Of a DNA stretch of 64,000 nt, positions 61,458 through 64,000 are shown one piece after another. This DNA comes from Chryseobacterium candidae. Its GTDB lineage: Bacteria > Bacteroidota > Bacteroidia > Flavobacteriales > Weeksellaceae. The position numbers were made by a program, and so were the translations under genes. The stretch's first letter is position 1. Every line of letters begins with the position of its first letter. The DNA lies in assembly GCF_004916905.1 (NCBI RefSeq), contig NZ_SDLV01000003.1, positions 186,001 through 250,000 of the forward strand, given 5' to 3'. The notes below the pieces were generated by a model. That model ran no database searches, was not told where the DNA came from, and saw nothing but the letters and a program-made list of their open reading frames with translations.

Positions 61458-61979
61458 ATGAAAAATGTTCAATTAGACTATTCACAATTATTGTTTTTAT
61501 ATGCTTATTTAAGATTAGTTGATCTTTCACTTGACAGAAGCAAGTGGACTACTTGGGATGAGCTTCAGGATTATTTTAAAAATATTATAGCACCTTCTCA
61601 AATCGCTCAATATCTTATTAATATTTTTAATTTACCTCAAACAGATTTTAAGAATTTCAATTTTATCCCTCAAAATAAATCTTTGCTTAATAGGTTGAGA
61701 CCAATTGTATTTAATACTGTCCCATTAAAACAGAAAGAAGTTTTATATTGTTGCAAACTCTTATTTCAATTTGATGAATCACTTCATTCAGATATTAAAA
61801 AATATCATTTAGGAATTGAAAGAATAAGAATAGATATTGCTGAATACTATTCAAATGTCTTAGGCCGAATGATATTATGGAATGATTTAGAGAAACTGAT
61901 GAAAATTGAACACTTTTGGCAAAATGAGAAAATTGATATTTCTAAATTAGAAGAATTTATACCTAAGGATTTTGGATAA
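61458..61979 (+). CDS. Hypothetical protein, possible second (orphan) immunity protein
   Basis: The 173-residue helical protein has an N-terminal LDYSQLLFLYAYLRLVDLSL, a middle part ending PQNKSLLNRLRPIVF and a C-terminal WNDLEKLMKIEHFWQNEKID. I do not recognise a domain. No signal peptide or membrane helix is evident. It lies behind the toxin-immunity pair but beyond a strong terminator, the usual place of orphan immunity genes left by earlier toxin cassettes. It ends at its own terminator. Function is inferred from place only. Confidence 0.55.
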   Translation: MKNVQLDYSQLLFLYAYLRLVDLSLDRSKWTTWDELQDYFKNIIAPSQIAQYLINIFNLPQTDFKNFNFIPQNKSLLNRLRPIVFNTVPLKQKEVLYCCKLLFQFDESLHSDIKKYHLGIERIRIDIAEYYSNVLGRMILWNDLEKLMKIEHFWQNEKIDISKLEEFIPKDFG

Positions 61980-62024
61980 ATTAAACAGATCTTAAGAATG
62001 GAGATTATTCTCGAAAACAATAAT

Positions 62025-62057
62025 ATGACTACCTCAAAAACGAGGTAGTCATTTTTT
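62025..62057 (+). terminator. Terminator after the second candidate immunity gene
   Basis: ATGACTACCTC (62025-62035) and GAGGTAGTCAT (62042-62052) form a perfect 11-bp stem with a 6-nt loop, followed by a T-run. Confidence 0.87.
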
Positions 62058-62115
62058 ATATGAATTTCTTTTTAAAACTACTTTTTCATCTCATTAATAA
62101 TTTTTTATAACGAAA

Positions 62116-62679
62116 TTATTTTCCGTTAAAAGCAGACATCGTATTATTCAATCCGACAAAAACGAAAGAAAGAGCAGCTTTGGAAAAGGTTTCAATTCTT
62201 TCGGTAAGCTTTTCAGCTTCTTCTTCATTCCAGGTTCCTAATACATAATCTACCTGTCGACCGGCAGCAAAGTCTGCAGAGATCCCGAAGCGAAGCCTGG
62301 CGTAGTTTTGAGTCTGCAATACTTCATTGATATTTTTAAGTCCGTTATGACCCGCATCAGATCCTTTTCCTTTCAGTCTTAGAGTCCCGAAAGGAAGAGC
62401 CAGGTCATCGGTAACAATGAGCACATTCTCCAAAGGAATGTTTTCTTTCTGCATCCAGTATTTCACAGCATTTCCCGAAAGATTCATATACGTATCAGGC
62501 TTAAGGATAAAAACTTTTCTTCCTTTATGTTTTCCTTCTGCCAACCATCCGAAATTCGATGTATTGAATGATACTTCAAGGGTTTCCGCTATTTTCTCAG
62601 CTACTTTAAAGCCTATGTTATGCCGTGTATTTTCATATTCTGAGCCTTTGTTACCAAGCCCGACAATTAAATATTTCAT
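62116..62679 (-). CDS. pth: Peptidyl-tRNA hydrolase
   Basis: Pth releases peptides from prematurely dropped peptidyl-tRNA in the cytosol. The 187-residue length is normal. The N-terminal [20 protein letters not shown] holds the catalytic His20 and the following Asn; [18 protein letters not shown] and [20 protein letters not shown] (Asp of the active site) and [12 protein letters not shown] are the other signatures. A terminator separates it from the lipoprotein gene upstream. Confidence 0.97.
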   Translation of the reverse strand: MKYLIVGLGNKGSEYENTRHNIGFKVAEKIAETLEVSFNTSNFGWLAEGKHKGRKVFILKPDTYMNLSGNAVKYWMQKENIPLENVLIVTDDLALPFGTLRLKGKGSDAGHNGLKNINEVLQTQNYARLRFGISADFAAGRQVDYVLGTWNEEEAEKLTERIETFSKAALSFVFVGLNNTMSAFNGK

Positions 62680-62716
62680 CAGAAATTTTTTGCAAAATTA
62701 AGGTATAAAAAATAAA

Positions 62717-62744
62717 AAACTCAATCTTAGGAAAGATTGAGTTT
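62717..62744 (-). terminator. Terminator after the lipoprotein gene
   Basis: AAACTCAATCTT (62717-62728) and AAGATTGAGTTT (62733-62744) form a perfect 12-bp stem with a 4-nt loop; on the minus strand TTTT-rich sequence follows. It ends the transcript of the lipoprotein gene ahead of pth. Confidence 0.83.
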
Positions 62745-62766
62745 GAATATTGTTAAAAAAATTCTT

Positions 62767-63699
62767 CTATTGTGGTTTATAGATGTAATTAACGCCATAT
62801 CCTTTTGTCATGTAAGTCTGAGGATCATAAACGTAATTGGTACTCTTCACTATCGGTGTCGGAATTGGCGGTGTAAGATCTGTTACCGACCATCTCTTAG
62901 GGTTGTTTGGAGACAAGATAAGACTTTCTTTATCATTGATCACTGTAGATAATAATCTTGAAATTTTATATACATGCGGTAACAATGTGAATGGGCTTAC
63001 CTGCTCATCATAAGCATAGTATTCGTAGCTATATTTTCCGGTAACAGCACCAAATGCTCCTCCTGTCATTGTTCCATAGTGTCTTACCACTTTAGATACA
63101 TTGTCTCCTACATAAGTATAGGCAGTTTTGGAATAATCTGTGAAGTTAAGCGGCGCTCCCGGAACGTCCGGACCGTTTCTCATAATTATTGAATCCAGTT
63201 TTCCTGTAGCAGTACTGTACTTAACCTGATAAGCCGTTTTCTCTTTTTTCAGTAACGTCTGTGGTCCCGGAGGATCTCCAGGTATTAACGGCGGTGTTCT
63301 TCTGAAGGTTGAACGGTTTTCAGAAATCAGCTGCAGTTTGCTATTGTTTGCATAAGTAAACAATTGAGTATAGGATACACTGTCTTTATCCAGCTTTCCG
63401 TTTCCGTCAAGATCCAGGAAACCGTTGAAATTAATCTGACTGATTTTATCACCACTGTACATAATATCAGTGATAGAAGCACTGTCTGTTATTACTTTAG
63501 TCACAAGAAGTCCGCTGTAGCGATATTCTGCGATCGTATCTTTATCTGTAATTTCTCTGTATAATGCTCTGGGACCGCTTAATCCTCCTGTGTTGTTGAG
63601 ATCCAACAAAGGATTTCCATCCTCATCCAGCATGTCCTTGCAGGAATGTACTGAGGAGAAACCTGCGATTAGTAAAATAAAATAGAAAATTTGCTTCAT
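62767..63699 (-). CDS. Lipoprotein of unknown function
   Basis: The 310-residue protein has a lipoprotein signal with lipobox SVHSC and lipidated Cys20. The body is beta-rich, with repeated Tyr/Lys/Asp strands such as YRYSGLLVTKVITDSASITD and YEYYAYDEQVSPFTLLPH. DLDGNGKLDKD near residue 98 resembles a calcium-binding EF-hand/dockerin loop. The pattern recalls proteins built of YD-like strands in Flavobacteriia, but no family is recognised. The gene to its right encodes a relative: both C-termini share a SPNNP motif and end with a Tyr-rich strand. Confidence 0.72.
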   Translation of the reverse strand: MKQIFYFILLIAGFSSVHSCKDMLDEDGNPLLDLNNTGGLSGPRALYREITDKDTIAEYRYSGLLVTKVITDSASITDIMYSGDKISQINFNGFLDLDGNGKLDKDSVSYTQLFTYANNSKLQLISENRSTFRRTPPLIPGDPPGPQTLLKKEKTAYQVKYSTATGKLDSIIMRNGPDVPGAPLNFTDYSKTAYTYVGDNVSKVVRHYGTMTGGAFGAVTGKYSYEYYAYDEQVSPFTLLPHVYKISRLLSTVINDKESLILSPNNPKRWSVTDLTPPIPTPIVKSTNYVYDPQTYMTKGYGVNYIYKPQ

Positions 63700-63725
63700 T
63701 TCCTTGTAATTGATTATTTTTTTGA

Positions 63726-63733
63726 CAAATATA
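63726..63733 (-). promoter_or_regulatory. -7 promoter element of the lipoprotein gene
   Basis: TATATTTG on the minus strand matches TAnnTTTG exactly, 26 nt before the lipoprotein ATG. No TTG at -33. Confidence 0.45.
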
Positions 63734-63798
63734 ATTTTTTTTTGCCTAAAAATTGTATTATTATTTATATTCTGCTAAGATTAATAACTATATTTCTT

Positions 63799-64000
63799 CT
63801 ATAAATTTTTATAGGTAAAAGTTAAATTCTGGTTTTTCTCAACCACCACATACCCTTGATTATCATAAGAATAACTTTGAGCAGTATTAACAGGAGTAGC
63901 CGGTGATGGTAATTCTATGAACATAGAAGTGGGATTATTCGGAGATGTTTTATAGAACTGAGCCGGATTGATCAGACTTCGGGTGATGAAATATACTGAT
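63799..64000 (-). CDS. C-terminal end of a second, related lipoprotein-like gene (cut by window edge)
   Basis: On the minus strand a frame enters at the window edge and stops at TAG (63801-63799). It reads VYFITRSLINPAQFYKTSPN and ends with a QSYSYDNQGYVVVEKNQ-type strand and LTFTYKNL. The order ISRLLS/ITRSLI, SPNNP and a final Tyr-rich strand match the C-terminus of the adjacent lipoprotein, so the two are probably tandem duplicates. Only about 66 codons are visible. Confidence 0.65.
   Translation of the reverse strand, partial: SVYFITRSLINPAQFYKTSPNNPTSMFIELPSPATPVNTAQSYSYDNQGYVVVEKNQNLTFTYKNL

Noticed and set aside
1-64000. tRNA, rRNA, CRISPR arrays, prophage or intact insertion sequences
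   Set aside because: I looked for tRNA-like cloverleaf ends, regularly spaced repeats, transposase motifs and integrase motifs and found none I could support. A tRNAscan or IS search would settle it.

Overview
The window looks like chromosomal DNA of a Flavobacteriia member, most likely Chryseobacterium or a close relative (Weeksellaceae). The base composition is AT-rich. SusC/SusD outer-membrane pairs, a BshC bacillithiol enzyme and a GYDIA-type GHMP kinase are present. Many genes are preceded by the Bacteroidetes -7 promoter element TAnnTTTG rather than by sigma-70 boxes. The genus is inferred from gene content and protein style; no 16S rRNA gene lies in the window, and I saw no tRNA gene, CRISPR array or intact insertion sequence.

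Layout. 1-1.1 kb: the N-terminal part of a SusC-like TonB-dependent receptor on the minus strand, with a SAM-I type riboswitch, a terminator hairpin and a promoter in its leader. 1.3-16.5 kb: mostly housekeeping genes (aroQ, pckA, a GHMP kinase, fabD, a LysM/periplasmic-binding fusion, bshC, a porin-like protein), then a SusD/SusC pair and a secreted protein of unknown function. 16.5-21.4 kb: the rimP-nusA-infB operon, with a good promoter and a terminator-like hairpin in its leader.

21.5-54.1 kb: a large surface-polysaccharide (O-antigen or capsule) locus. It makes UDP-glucuronate (ugd), dTDP-4-keto-6-deoxyglucose (rfbB, rfbA), probably a dTDP-3-acylamino-3,6-dideoxyhexose (two FdtA/QdtA-like cupins, a DegT aminotransferase, acyltransferases) and GDP-L-fucose (gmd, fcl). 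Export is by an ABC transporter whose ATPase carries a C-terminal extension (Wzm/Wzt type). Glycosyltransferases of several families, two tandem WbsX/GH99-like proteins, acyltransferases and a ketosynthase III-ACP-reductase trio complete it. No Wzx flippase, Wzy polymerase, priming transferase or ligase is visible. A phosphoethanolamine-transferase-like enzyme closes the locus.

54.4-57.9 kb: an inorganic-carbon cluster (beta-carbonic anhydrase, small secreted protein, SulP transporter, second beta-carbonic anhydrase). 58.2-62.1 kb: a 5'-truncated RHS gene ending in a polymorphic-toxin-like C-terminus, followed by two small genes that are candidate immunity proteins. 62.1-64 kb: pth and two tandem, related lipoprotein genes, the second cut by the window edge.

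Most notable: the SAM riboswitch on an outer-membrane transporter gene, the fatty-acyl-synthesis trio inside the polysaccharide locus, the cupin pair in which one copy has lost a catalytic-motif histidine, and the truncated RHS toxin with two candidate immunity genes.
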